NCBI GenBank assembly: GCA_035510855.1 | Contig: DATKGG010000070.1 | Location: forward strand, 1 to 26,994 | Source: Palsa-459 sp035510855 | Lineage (GTDB): Bacteria > Actinomycetota > Acidimicrobiia > Acidimicrobiales > RAAP-2 | Direction: 5' to 3' | DNA length: 26,994 nucleotides | In this document: piece after piece, positions 18,258 through 25,890 of the stretch | How the letters are laid out: each line of letters opens with the position of its first letter | Position numbering within the stretch: the stretch's first letter is position 1 | Translations under genes and position numbers: made by a program | The notes under the pieces: model-generated | Database searches by the model: none | What the model was told of the DNA's origin: nothing | What the model saw: the letters and a program-made list of their open reading frames with translations, nothing else

Positions 18258-18602
18258 GTGACGATCCAGCGACCCACCCTGATGGACCCTCCGATCGAGG
18301 AGCTCTTGGACAAGGTGGACTCCAAGTTCACGCTCGTCGCCCTCGGTGCGATGCGCGCGCGGCAGATCAACTCGTACTACAACAGCCTCGGCCAGGGCAT
18401 CGGTGCGATCGTGCCGCCCCAGGTGACCTCGGTGTCCAACAAGTCGCTGTCGATCTCCTTCCAGGAGGTCGCTGAGCAGCGCGCCACGTGGCACCGCCCG
18501 ACGGCCGAGGAGCTCGCCGCCGAGGCGACGGTCGCGGCCGCGCCCGTCGACGAGACGGCTGCCGACCCGTTCGGCATCCCTGGCGGCACCGACGCGGGCT
18601 GA
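18258..18602 (+). CDS. rpoZ: RNA polymerase omega subunit
   Basis: 114 residues. Omega clamps the C-terminal part of beta' and assists polymerase assembly. The segment PPIEELLDKVDSKFTLVAL is followed by GAMRARQINSYYNSL, containing the conserved RARQIN motif, and by a helix with SLSISFQEVAEQ. The C-terminal 30 residues are an acidic/alanine-rich tail without known role. GTG start at 18258 with ACGAGG as binding site; an ATG at residue 9 (18282) is an alternative. coaBC follows after 4 nt. Confidence 0.95.
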   Translation: MTIQRPTLMDPPIEELLDKVDSKFTLVALGAMRARQINSYYNSLGQGIGAIVPPQVTSVSNKSLSISFQEVAEQRATWHRPTAEELAAEATVAAAPVDETAADPFGIPGGTDAG

Positions 18603-18606
18603 TCGC

Positions 18607-19821
18607 GTGTCCGCGGCGCCCCACGTCGTGCTGGGGGTCGCCGGCGGCATCGCCGCCTACAAGGCCGTCGAAGTCTGCCGTCGCCTGACCGACGCGGGGT
18701 GCGAGGTCGCGCCCGTGCTGACCGAGGCGGCGACCCACTTCGTCGCCCCGCTCACGTTCAGCGCGCTTGCAGCCCAGCCTGCACGCACCTCGCTGTTCGG
18801 CGACGCCGCGGACCCGATCCCCCACACGCGGCTCGGCCAGTGGGCCGACGCGATCGTCGTCGCGCCGGCGACTGCGGACCTGCTCGCCCGATACGCGTCG
18901 GGCATGGCCAACGACCTGCTCACCGCCACGCTGCTCGCGACGCGCGCGACCGTCGTCGTGTGCCCCGCCATGCACACCGAGATGTGGGAGCACCCGAGCG
19001 TCACGGACAACCTCGCGGTGCTCGTGTCACGAGGGGTCATCGTGGTGCCACCCGAGGTCGGACGCCTGGCGGGCGGCGACGAGGGGGCGGGCCGCATGGC
19101 GGACCCCGCGAGGATCACGGCCGCCGTGCTCGGCATCCTCGACCCCGGTGATCGCCCGCTCGCGGGGCGCACCGTGCTCGTCACCGCCGGCGGCACGCGC
19201 GAGCCGATCGACCCCGTGCGCGTGCTCACGAACCGCTCGTCGGGACGACAGGGCCACGCGGTCGCCGAGGCGGCCGCCCGTCGCGGCGCGCACGTCGTGC
19301 TCGTCACCGCGTCGCCGCTCGCGCTCGACGACGCGGTCGCGTCGCGCGTGGTGCGTCGCGACGTCGGCACCGCCGCCGAGATGCACGCCGCGGTGCTTGG
19401 CGCGCTGGACGACGCCGACGTCGTCGTCATGGCAGCCGCGGTCGCCGACTTCCGACCGGTGCAGGGCGCGAGCCAGAAGCTGCGGCGCGCCGACGGGGCG
19501 CCGGACATCGAGCTCGAGCCGACAGAGGACATCCTGGCGGACGTCGTCGCGAAGCGGCACGACAAACTGCTCATCGTCGGTTTCGCGGCCGAGACCAACG
19601 ACGCCGTGGCGAGCGCCCGCGACAAGCTCGAGCGCAAGGGGTGCGACTTCGTCGTCGTCAACGACGTGTCCAAGCCCGGGGTCGGCTTCGACCACGACAC
19701 CAATGAGGTCGTCATCCTCGGGCGTGACGGCAGCGAGGAGCACGTGGCACTCACGTCCAAGCGGGCTGTCGCCGACGCCCTCTTGGATAGTGTGGCACGA
19801 CGTCTTGCGCAAGGAGCCTGA
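18607..19821 (+). CDS. coaBC: bifunctional phosphopantothenoylcysteine decarboxylase/synthetase
   Basis: 404 residues. The N-terminal CoaC domain is an FMN flavoprotein decarboxylase: GVAGGIAAYKA (about 10-20), the catalytic His in PHTRLGQWADAIVVAPATAD, and the PAMHTEMW substrate-clamp motif, with the His-Thr variant usual in actinobacteria. The CoaB domain from about residue 187 is the synthetase joining phosphopantothenate and cysteine with CTP: TAGGTREPIDPVR, the NRSSGRQGHAVAEAA nucleotide site, AAAVADFRP and the KKxE-equivalent region. It makes 4'-phosphopantetheine for coenzyme A. GTG start at 18607. The stop shares one base with the metK ATG. Confidence 0.95.
   Translation: MSAAPHVVLGVAGGIAAYKAVEVCRRLTDAGCEVAPVLTEAATHFVAPLTFSALAAQPARTSLFGDAADPIPHTRLGQWADAIVVAPATADLLARYASGMANDLLTATLLATRATVVVCPAMHTEMWEHPSVTDNLAVLVSRGVIVVPPEVGRLAGGDEGAGRMADPARITAAVLGILDPGDRPLAGRTVLVTAGGTREPIDPVRVLTNRSSGRQGHAVAEAAARRGAHVVLVTASPLALDDAVASRVVRRDVGTAAEMHAAVLGALDDADVVVMAAAVADFRPVQGASQKLRRADGAPDIELEPTEDILADVVAKRHDKLLIVGFAAETNDAVASARDKLERKGCDFVVVNDVSKPGVGFDHDTNEVVILGRDGSEEHVALTSKRAVADALLDSVARRLAQGA
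19788..19793 (+). promoter_or_regulatory. possible -10 element for metK
   Basis: TAGTGT in the last codons of coaBC, 27 nt before the metK ATG. Transcription would start near 19800. The short leader contains AAGGAG (19811-19816), so metK, unlike several neighbours, uses a normal binding site. The -35 region is weak. Confidence 0.3.
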
Positions 19822-21014
19822 TGAGCAACCGGTCCGTGTTCACGTCTGAGTCGGTCACCGAGGGCCATCCCGACAAGATCGCCGACCAGATCTCCGACGC
19901 AGTGCTCGACGCGGTCCTGTCCGAGGATCCCCAGGGTCGGGTTGCCTGCGAGACGCTGCTCACCACGGGCCTGTGCGTCGTCGCCGGTGAGATCACGACC
20001 ACCGCGCGCATCGACGTCCCCGATCTCGCGCGCACCACGATCGTCGACATCGGCTACGACGACGACGCGACCGGTTTCAACGGCAACACCTGCGCGGTCA
20101 TGGTCGCGCTCGACCGCCAGAGCCCCGAGATCGCCGCGAGCGTGGACGCGGCCTTCGAGCATCGGTCGGGCACCGGCGGCGAGGACCTGCGCAACGCCCA
20201 GGGCGCGGGCGACCAGGGGATGATGTTCGGCTACGCCTGCGACGAGACCGACGACCTCTTGCCGCTCCCGATCTGGCTCGCGCACCGGCTCAGCATGCGC
20301 CTCGCCCAGGTGCGACGCTCTGGCCAGCTCGGGTACCTTCGCCCGGACGGCAAGACCCAGGTCAGCATCGCCTACGAGTCGGGCCGTCCCGTCGGCATCG
20401 ACACCGTGGTCATCTCCACCCAGCACGCCGACGGCGTCAGCCAGCAGGTCATCCGCCACGACCTCATCGACCACGTGATCGACCCGATCCTGCCCACGGG
20501 CCTCGACCGCGAGCACCTCACGATCCACACCAACCCCTCGGGCGCGTTCGTCTTCGGCGGGCCGAGTGCGGACACGGGCCTCACGGGACGCAAGATCATC
20601 GTCGACACCTATGGGGGCATGGCACGCCACGGCGGGGGCGCGTTCTCTGGCAAGGACCCCTCCAAGGTCGACCGCTCGGGCGCCTACGCCGCGCGCTGGG
20701 TCGCCAAGCACGTGGTCGCCGCCGGCGCGGCACGGCGCTGCGAGGTCCGGGTCGCCTACGCGATCGGCGTGGCACGACCGGTGTCCCTCGAGATCGAGAC
20801 CTTTGACACGGCGGCCGCCGATCCGGTGAAGGTCGCCGACGCGGTCGCCGAGCTGTTCGACCTGCGGCCCCTGGCGATCATCGACGAGCTCGAGCTGCGC
20901 CGCCCCGTGTACCAGAAGACCGCTGCCTACGGGCACTTTGGCCGCCCCGAGCGGGAGTTCACCTGGGAGCAGACCCCCCGGGCCGACGAGCTGCGCCGCG
21001 CCCTCGGCCTCTAG
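19821..21014 (+). CDS. metK: S-adenosylmethionine synthetase
   Basis: 397 residues. It makes AdoMet from methionine and ATP in the cytoplasm. Family signatures are FTSESVTEGHPDKIADQISD at the N-terminus, the GAGDQGMMFGYA motif (about 129-140) and the phosphate-binding GGGAFSGKDPSKVDRS (about 271-286). The C-terminal GHFGRPEREFTWEQ block is also typical. A good binding site AAGGAG ends 4 nt before the ATG. The stop is followed after 3 nt by priA. Confidence 0.98.
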   Translation: MSNRSVFTSESVTEGHPDKIADQISDAVLDAVLSEDPQGRVACETLLTTGLCVVAGEITTTARIDVPDLARTTIVDIGYDDDATGFNGNTCAVMVALDRQSPEIAASVDAAFEHRSGTGGEDLRNAQGAGDQGMMFGYACDETDDLLPLPIWLAHRLSMRLAQVRRSGQLGYLRPDGKTQVSIAYESGRPVGIDTVVISTQHADGVSQQVIRHDLIDHVIDPILPTGLDREHLTIHTNPSGAFVFGGPSADTGLTGRKIIVDTYGGMARHGGGAFSGKDPSKVDRSGAYAARWVAKHVVAAGAARRCEVRVAYAIGVARPVSLEIETFDTAAADPVKVADAVAELFDLRPLAIIDELELRRPVYQKTAAYGHFGRPEREFTWEQTPRADELRRALGL

Positions 21015-21017
21015 GGC

Positions 21018-22775
21018 GTGGCCCCCGCGGTCGCGAGGGTCCTGCCTGATCTTCCCGCGGTCGATCGCGTCTTCGATTACGACGCGTCCGACGCCAGCCC
21101 GCCCCCAGCCGTCGGCGACCGGGTGCGCGTGTCGCTGCACGGCCGCAGCGTGCGTGGCTGGGTCGTCGGGGTCGCGGACCGCGCCGAGCGCACGGGCCTC
21201 AAGCCGATCGCCCGTCGCCTCGGCGGGGGACCGCCGCCGTCGGTCGTCGAGCTGTGCAAGTGGGCCGCGTGGCGATGGGCGGGCCCCTGGTCAAAGCTCT
21301 TGGCGACAGCCTCGCCACCGCGCGTGGTCACCCACCTGCCGGCCACGCCGACGCGGGCGGCCGCCCCCGAGGTGCACAACCAGCTTCGCGTCATCGGCCA
21401 GCGGCTCGTGCGCCAGGGCGCGGCGACGCTCGTGCGCGTCGGGCCCTGCACGGACCCGATGGACCTCGTGCTCGCAATGCTCCACGGCGTGGAGGCGACC
21501 GACGCCAAAGGAACCCTCCTCGTCACGACGCCGACGACGGCATGGGCGCAGCGCCTCGCCGAGCGCCTGGCGCGCCGCGGGGTCCAGGCCGTCGGCCCGG
21601 ACCACTGGGCGGCTGCGGCGGCCGGGTTCCCGGTTGTGGTCGGCGCCCGGGCGGCCTCGCTCGCCCCGGTGCCCGCGCTCGCCGCGGCGCTCGTGCTCGA
21701 CGCCCATGACGGGGCGTACCGACAGACCCAGACGCCCTGCTGGGACGCCGTCACGATGCTGGCCGAGCGCTGCCGGCGCGAGGGCGCGCCGCTCGTCGCA
21801 ACGAGCTGGTGCCCCGACCCGACGCTGCTCGCGCTCATCCGGCACACCGAAGAGACCGAGCACGAGTCGAGGATGTGGCCGCGCCTCGTCGTCGCAGACC
21901 TGAGCGTCGCCGATCCGCGCGAGCGCCAGCTCTCCTCCACGTTCGCCAACGCCGCGCACCGCGCGCTGGCCGAGCCGCTGACCGGCGTCCGCGTCGTCGT
22001 CGTGCTGCAGCGCCTGGGCGGCACCCGACTCATGTCGTGCAAGAGTTGCGGCGCGCTCGCGGTGTGCGAGCCCCACGGGCTCGCGCTTCGAGAGGGCCCG
22101 CACGGCTACGGCTGCACGGCAGGGTGCACCGGGCATCCCCGGCTGTGCGTGGGCTGCGCCGCCACGACCCTGCGCGTGCTTCGAGAGGGCATCACCTCGC
22201 TCACGAAGCGCGTGTCCGCGCTCCTCGGGGTCGACGCCGTCGAGGTGTCCGCGGCGACCAAGGAAGTCGACGCCGATGCGCGCGTGGTCGTCGGCACCGA
22301 GGCAGTGCTCACGAGGATTCGCCACGCGGGCGTGGTGTGCTTCGCCGAGCTCGACGACTACCTCTGTGCCCCGCGGGCGCATGGGTCGCTCGAGGCGCTG
22401 CGCGCCATCGGGCTCGCGGGCCGGCTCGTCGGGGCGCGCGGCTCGAGCGCGCCCGGGAGCGTGGTGGTCCAGACCCGGCTCCCGAGCCACCCCGCGGTCC
22501 AGGCCGCGCTGCGAGGCGAGCCCGCCCAGCTCATCGCCGCGGAGGCGGCGACGGCGCGCGAGCTCGGACTGCCGCCGCACGTGGCGGTGTGCTCGCTGCG
22601 CGGCGCGGGCGCGGCGGCGTTCGCCGCGGCCCTGTCCAGCAACGAGGTGAGCGTGAGCGAGTCGGGCGACCGGTTCCTCGCGGTGGCCGGGTCGCATCGC
22701 GAGCTGTGCGACGCGCTCGAGGCGACGCCGCGACCCGCCGAGCCGCTGCGTGTCGAGGTCGATCCGAGCGATTGA
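21018..22775 (+). CDS. priA: primosomal protein N' (PriA), ATPase-degenerate
   Basis: 585 residues, shorter than the roughly 730 of E. coli PriA. The N-terminal 3'-DNA-binding domain (VARVLPDLPAVDRVFDY, then VGDRVRVSLHGRSVRGWVVG) is intact. The helicase core has lost its nucleotide motifs: where GSGKT should be, residues 141-150 read VGPCTDPMDL, and the DEEH box is DAHD (228-231). The zinc-binding cysteines remain (341, 344, 350, 366, 370, 377, 380). Actinobacterial PriA proteins are known for this loss, so it probably acts as a structural replication-restart factor. GTG start at 21018; the stop overlaps an in-frame ATG of def. Confidence 0.9.
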   Translation: MAPAVARVLPDLPAVDRVFDYDASDASPPPAVGDRVRVSLHGRSVRGWVVGVADRAERTGLKPIARRLGGGPPPSVVELCKWAAWRWAGPWSKLLATASPPRVVTHLPATPTRAAAPEVHNQLRVIGQRLVRQGAATLVRVGPCTDPMDLVLAMLHGVEATDAKGTLLVTTPTTAWAQRLAERLARRGVQAVGPDHWAAAAAGFPVVVGARAASLAPVPALAAALVLDAHDGAYRQTQTPCWDAVTMLAERCRREGAPLVATSWCPDPTLLALIRHTEETEHESRMWPRLVVADLSVADPRERQLSSTFANAAHRALAEPLTGVRVVVVLQRLGGTRLMSCKSCGALAVCEPHGLALREGPHGYGCTAGCTGHPRLCVGCAATTLRVLREGITSLTKRVSALLGVDAVEVSAATKEVDADARVVVGTEAVLTRIRHAGVVCFAELDDYLCAPRAHGSLEALRAIGLAGRLVGARGSSAPGSVVVQTRLPSHPAVQAALRGEPAQLIAAEAATARELGLPPHVAVCSLRGAGAAAFAAALSSNEVSVSESGDRFLAVAGSHRELCDALEATPRPAEPLRVEVDPSD

Positions 22776-22783
22776 TGGCCACG

Positions 22784-22789
22784 TACTCT
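22784..22789 (+). promoter_or_regulatory. -10 element for def, leaderless geometry
   Basis: TACTCT preceded by G and 6 nt before the ATG at 22796, the same spacing as at nfuA and mihF. It lies between two in-frame ATG codons of def, downstream of the one at 22775. Confidence 0.5.
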
Positions 22790-22795
22790 TGTGCC

Positions 22796-23326
22796 ATGAA
22801 CGTGCTCGACATCCGCCTGTACGGCGACCCCGTGCTCCGCGAGGCCACCAAGGAGGTCGAGGAGATCGACGGGCGGCTCGCCTCGCTCGCCGAGGTGATG
22901 ATCGAGACCATGCACGCCGCCCCCGGCGTCGGGCTCGCAGCCAACCAGATCGGCGTGTCCAAGCGGATGTTCGTCTACGACGCCGGCGAGGGGCCGGTGA
23001 CGGTCGTCAACCCACGGATCGTCGAGTCCGATGGCGAGTTCGTCTACACCGAGGGCTGCCTGTCGGTGCCGGGCTTCGCCTGGGAGATCACGAGGCCCGA
23101 CCGAGTCCACCTCGTCGGGCTCGACCTGGATGGCAACGAGCTGTCGATCGAGGCGAGCGAGTTCGAGGGCCGGATCTTCCAGCACGAAGTCGACCACCTC
23201 GACGGGATCCTGCTCGTCGAGCGGCTCGACCCGGACCAGCGCCGCGAGGCGCGCGCGCTGCTGCGCAGCGAGTTCTCGAGCCGACGCCGTGATCCCGCCG
23301 GGCCCGCGCCGCTGCACGAGCTCTGA
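22796..23326 (+). CDS. def: peptide deformylase
   Basis: 176 residues from the ATG at 22796, which gives the usual opening NVLDIRLYGDPVLR. It removes the formyl group from nascent proteins. The three motifs are GVGLAANQIG (44-53), EGCLS (86-90) and QHEVDH (129-134); metal ligands are Cys88, His130 and His134, with Glu131 as catalytic base. An ATG at 22775, overlapping the priA stop in TGATG, would add seven residues (MATYSCA) and could be used on the readthrough transcript. fmt follows with a one-base overlap, forming the common def-fmt pair. Confidence 0.95.
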   Translation: MNVLDIRLYGDPVLREATKEVEEIDGRLASLAEVMIETMHAAPGVGLAANQIGVSKRMFVYDAGEGPVTVVNPRIVESDGEFVYTEGCLSVPGFAWEITRPDRVHLVGLDLDGNELSIEASEFEGRIFQHEVDHLDGILLVERLDPDQRREARALLRSEFSSRRRDPAGPAPLHEL

Positions 23327-24204
23327 TGCGGCTGGCGTTCTGCGGCTCGCCAAGCTTCGCGGTCCCGGTCCTCGACGCCCTCATCGACGCTGGTCACGAC
23401 GTCGCCTGCGTCGTCTCTCGCCCCGACCGGCGGCGGGGGCGCGGTGCGCGAACGACCCCCACGCCCGTGAAGGAGGCGGCGCTCGCGCGAGGCATCGCTG
23501 TCACCGAGCGCGTCGAGGACCTCGCGTCGATGGCGCTCGACCTCGGCGTGGTGGTCGCCTTCGGCGCGATGGTCCCCACGACGGTGCTCGAGCACCTGGC
23601 GATGTGCAACCTGCACTTCTCCCTCCTGCCGCGATGGCGGGGCGCCGCCCCGGTCGAGCGCGCGATCCTCGCGGGCGACGAGGTCACCGGCGTGTGCGTG
23701 ATGCGCCTCGAGCCGGCGCTCGACACCGGGTCCGTCTACGCGCGCACCGCGACTGACGTCGACGACAAGGACCTCGAGTCGCTCCGCACCGAGCTCGTGG
23801 CACGCGGTACCGACCTGTTGGTCGAGCTCTTGAGGGCCGGACACGACGGGTTGCCCGAGCCTGTCCCCCAAGAGGGCGAGCCGACGTACGCGAAGAAGGT
23901 CACGGACGACGAGCTCGAGCTCGACTTCCAACGGCCCGCTCGCGAGCTCGCCCGCGTCGTGCGGCTCGGGCGGGCTCGCACGTCGGCCGCCGGCACGCGA
24001 CTCATCGTGCGCCGCTGCGAGGTGCTCGACGGCGTGCCCGGCGAGCCCGGCGAGCTGCTCGAAGACGTCGTGTCGTGCGGCGAGGGCGCGCTGCGCCTCG
24101 TCGAGATCGTCCCCGAGGGGCGACGGGCGATGACGCCCGCGGAGTGGCGCCGGGGCCTCCGCGGCCCGGTGCCAGCGCACCTCGGGACGACGGACGGCCC
24201 GTAG
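23326..24204 (+). CDS. fmt: methionyl-tRNA formyltransferase
   Basis: 292 residues. It formylates Met-tRNAfMet with 10-formyl-tetrahydrofolate, the counterpart of Def. The N-terminal Rossmann domain opens with RLAFCGSPSFAVPVL; the active site is NLHFSLLPRWRGAAP (Asn and His of NLH, about residues 90-104) with the aspartate of LEPALDTG. The C-terminal OB-like domain is present (residues about 195-285), slightly short. ATG start at 23326 overlaps the def stop by one base. The TAG stop doubles as the start of the rpe promoter element. rsmB, often found next, is absent. Confidence 0.95.
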   Translation: MRLAFCGSPSFAVPVLDALIDAGHDVACVVSRPDRRRGRGARTTPTPVKEAALARGIAVTERVEDLASMALDLGVVVAFGAMVPTTVLEHLAMCNLHFSLLPRWRGAAPVERAILAGDEVTGVCVMRLEPALDTGSVYARTATDVDDKDLESLRTELVARGTDLLVELLRAGHDGLPEPVPQEGEPTYAKKVTDDELELDFQRPARELARVVRLGRARTSAAGTRLIVRRCEVLDGVPGEPGELLEDVVSCGEGALRLVEIVPEGRRAMTPAEWRRGLRGPVPAHLGTTDGP

Positions 24205-24207
24205 GCT
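24202..24207 (+). promoter_or_regulatory. -10 element for rpe, leaderless geometry
   Basis: TAGGCT preceded by G; its first three bases are the stop codon of fmt. Seven nt separate it from the rpe GTG at 24215, and no ribosome binding site lies between. Confidence 0.5.
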
Positions 24208-24214
24208 CGCGTCG

Positions 24215-24910
24215 GTGGCACGCCAGCCGGACGCGCCCGTCGGCGCGCTGCAGATCGCCCCGTCGATCCTGTCGGCGGACTTCAGCGACCTCGCGGGCGC
24301 GATCCACTCCGTCGACGCGGCCACCGACCGGCTCCACATCGACGTGATGGACGGGCACTTCGTGCCCAACCTCACGCTCGGTCCGTCGGTCGTCGCGTCG
24401 ATCCGGCGCTGCTCGGCGAAGTTCTTCGATTGCCACCTCATGCTGACGGACCCCGCGGCGTACCTCGGCGCGTTCGCCGACGCCGGTGCGGACGGCTGCA
24501 CCGTCCACGTCGAGGTGGGCGGCACCGGGTTGCTGATCGACCAGGCTCGAGCGCTCGGGCTCAACGTCGGGCTCGCCTGCAATCCGGACACGCCCTATGA
24601 GGCGGTCGCCCCCTGGCTTGACAAGGTGGACCTCGTGCTGTGCATGACGGTCTTCCCCGGATTCGCCGGGCAGTCCTTCATCGAGTCGGTCCTCGGCAAG
24701 ATCGCCCAGGTCCGCACCGAGATCGACCGCCGGGGGCTCGCCGTGGACCTCGAGGTCGACGGCGGCATCGACCACGAGACCGCGCCCCGCGCCGTCGCCG
24801 CGGGTGCCAACGTGCTGGTCGCGGGCAGCGCGATCTTCAGCGCGCCGTCGCCGCTCGACGCCGCCCGGGGCCTCTACGACGTCGCCGCAGCGGTCGCGGG
24901 CGCTCGATGA
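24215..24910 (+). CDS. rpe: ribulose-phosphate 3-epimerase
   Basis: 231 residues. It interconverts ribulose 5-phosphate and xylulose 5-phosphate. The TIM-barrel signatures are IAPSILSADF (14-23), HIDVMDGHFVPN (41-52) with metal ligands His41 and Asp43, FDCHLM with His74, and LEVDGGI with the second catalytic Asp. The phosphate loop reads VFPGFAGQ instead of the usual VNPGFGGQ, a mild deviation. GTG start at 24215 is supported by the promoter; the stop overlaps ribD by 4 nt. Its ribulose 5-phosphate is also the substrate of RibB downstream. Confidence 0.95.
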   Translation: MARQPDAPVGALQIAPSILSADFSDLAGAIHSVDAATDRLHIDVMDGHFVPNLTLGPSVVASIRRCSAKFFDCHLMLTDPAAYLGAFADAGADGCTVHVEVGGTGLLIDQARALGLNVGLACNPDTPYEAVAPWLDKVDLVLCMTVFPGFAGQSFIESVLGKIAQVRTEIDRRGLAVDLEVDGGIDHETAPRAVAAGANVLVAGSAIFSAPSPLDAARGLYDVAAAVAGAR

Positions 24911-25890
24911 CGCGCGACGAGGAGATGATGTCCCACGCCGCTGCGGTTGGCCGCGAGGCGCGGCACACCGCGCGGCCGAACCCGTGGGTCGGCGCGGTCG
25001 TGGCCGACGAGCGAGGCGTGGTCCTCGCGAGCGCGGCGACCGAGCCGCCCGGCGAGCGCCACGCAGAGGTGGTGGCGCTCGACGCCGCCGGCCACGCGGC
25101 GCGGGGCGCGACCTTGTACGTGACCCTGGAGCCGTGCGCGCACACCGGGCGCACGCCGCCGTGCACCGAGCGGGTACTCGCCTCGGGCGTCGCGCGCGTG
25201 GTGGTCGGCGTGCTCGACCCGGATCGCCGCGTCTCGGGCCAGGGTGTCGCTGACCTGCGAGCAGCGGGCGTCCAGGTCGACGTCGGCACGGGGGCGACCG
25301 AGGTGCGCGACGACCTCGCGCCGTACCTGCACCACCGCACGACCGGACTGCCCTTCGTCGTGCTCAAGTGGGCCGCGACCCTCGACGGGCGGACCTCGGC
25401 GGCCGACGGGTCGTCCAGGTGGATCACCTCGGAGGCGGCTCGTCGCGACGCGCATCGGCTGCGCGCCGACAGCGACGCCGTCTTGGTCGGAGCGGGCACC
25501 GTGCGCCGCGACGACCCGACGCTCACGGTGCGCCTCGACGGCGTGGACCGCCAGCCCCTCCGCGTGGTCCTCGGCCACGCCGCGCCGACTGCAAAGGTCC
25601 AGCCCTGCCTCGAGTACCACGGCGACCTCACGACCATGCTCGAGGACCTGGGCGAGCGCGGCGTCCTCCAGCTGCTCGTCGAGGGCGGCGCGCACGTCGC
25701 ACGCGACTTCGTCGCGGCGCGCCTCGTCGATCGCTACGTCGCCTACGTCGCCCCAGCCCTGCTCGGCGGCGACGACGGGACGCCCGTGCTCGCGGGAGTT
25801 GGCGCACCGAGCATCGACCAGGCGCTGCGCGGTCGATTCGTCTCGGTCACGCGCGTCGGCGAAGATCTGCGTGTGGAGGTCGCACCCTGA
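24907..25890 (+). CDS. ribD: riboflavin biosynthesis deaminase/reductase RibD
   Basis: 327 residues, two domains. The N-terminal deaminase has PNPWVGAVV (24-32), the H52-A-E54 motif and the zinc site in PCAHTGRTPPC (Cys77, Cys86). The C-terminal reductase starts near residue 145 (PFVVLKWAATLDG), with SSRWITSEAAR and LLVEGGAHVA. About 40 residues usually found between VVLG and the next helix are missing, which also occurs in other actinobacterial RibD proteins and need not affect function. It deaminates and then reduces the GTP cyclohydrolase II product. ATG overlaps the rpe stop (ATGA); the stop shares a base with the ribBA ATG. Confidence 0.94.
   Translation: MTRDEEMMSHAAAVGREARHTARPNPWVGAVVADERGVVLASAATEPPGERHAEVVALDAAGHAARGATLYVTLEPCAHTGRTPPCTERVLASGVARVVVGVLDPDRRVSGQGVADLRAAGVQVDVGTGATEVRDDLAPYLHHRTTGLPFVVLKWAATLDGRTSAADGSSRWITSEAARRDAHRLRADSDAVLVGAGTVRRDDPTLTVRLDGVDRQPLRVVLGHAAPTAKVQPCLEYHGDLTTMLEDLGERGVLQLLVEGGAHVARDFVAARLVDRYVAYVAPALLGGDDGTPVLAGVGAPSIDQALRGRFVSVTRVGEDLRVEVAP

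Noticed and set aside
18657..21140. 827-codon minus-strand open frame opposite coaBC and metK, and similar long antisense frames (for example 9461-10864 and 12231-13934)
   Set aside because: They lie wholly opposite well-recognised enzymes, have no recognisable domains and are Arg/Ala/Asp-rich, as expected for antisense frames in very GC-rich DNA.
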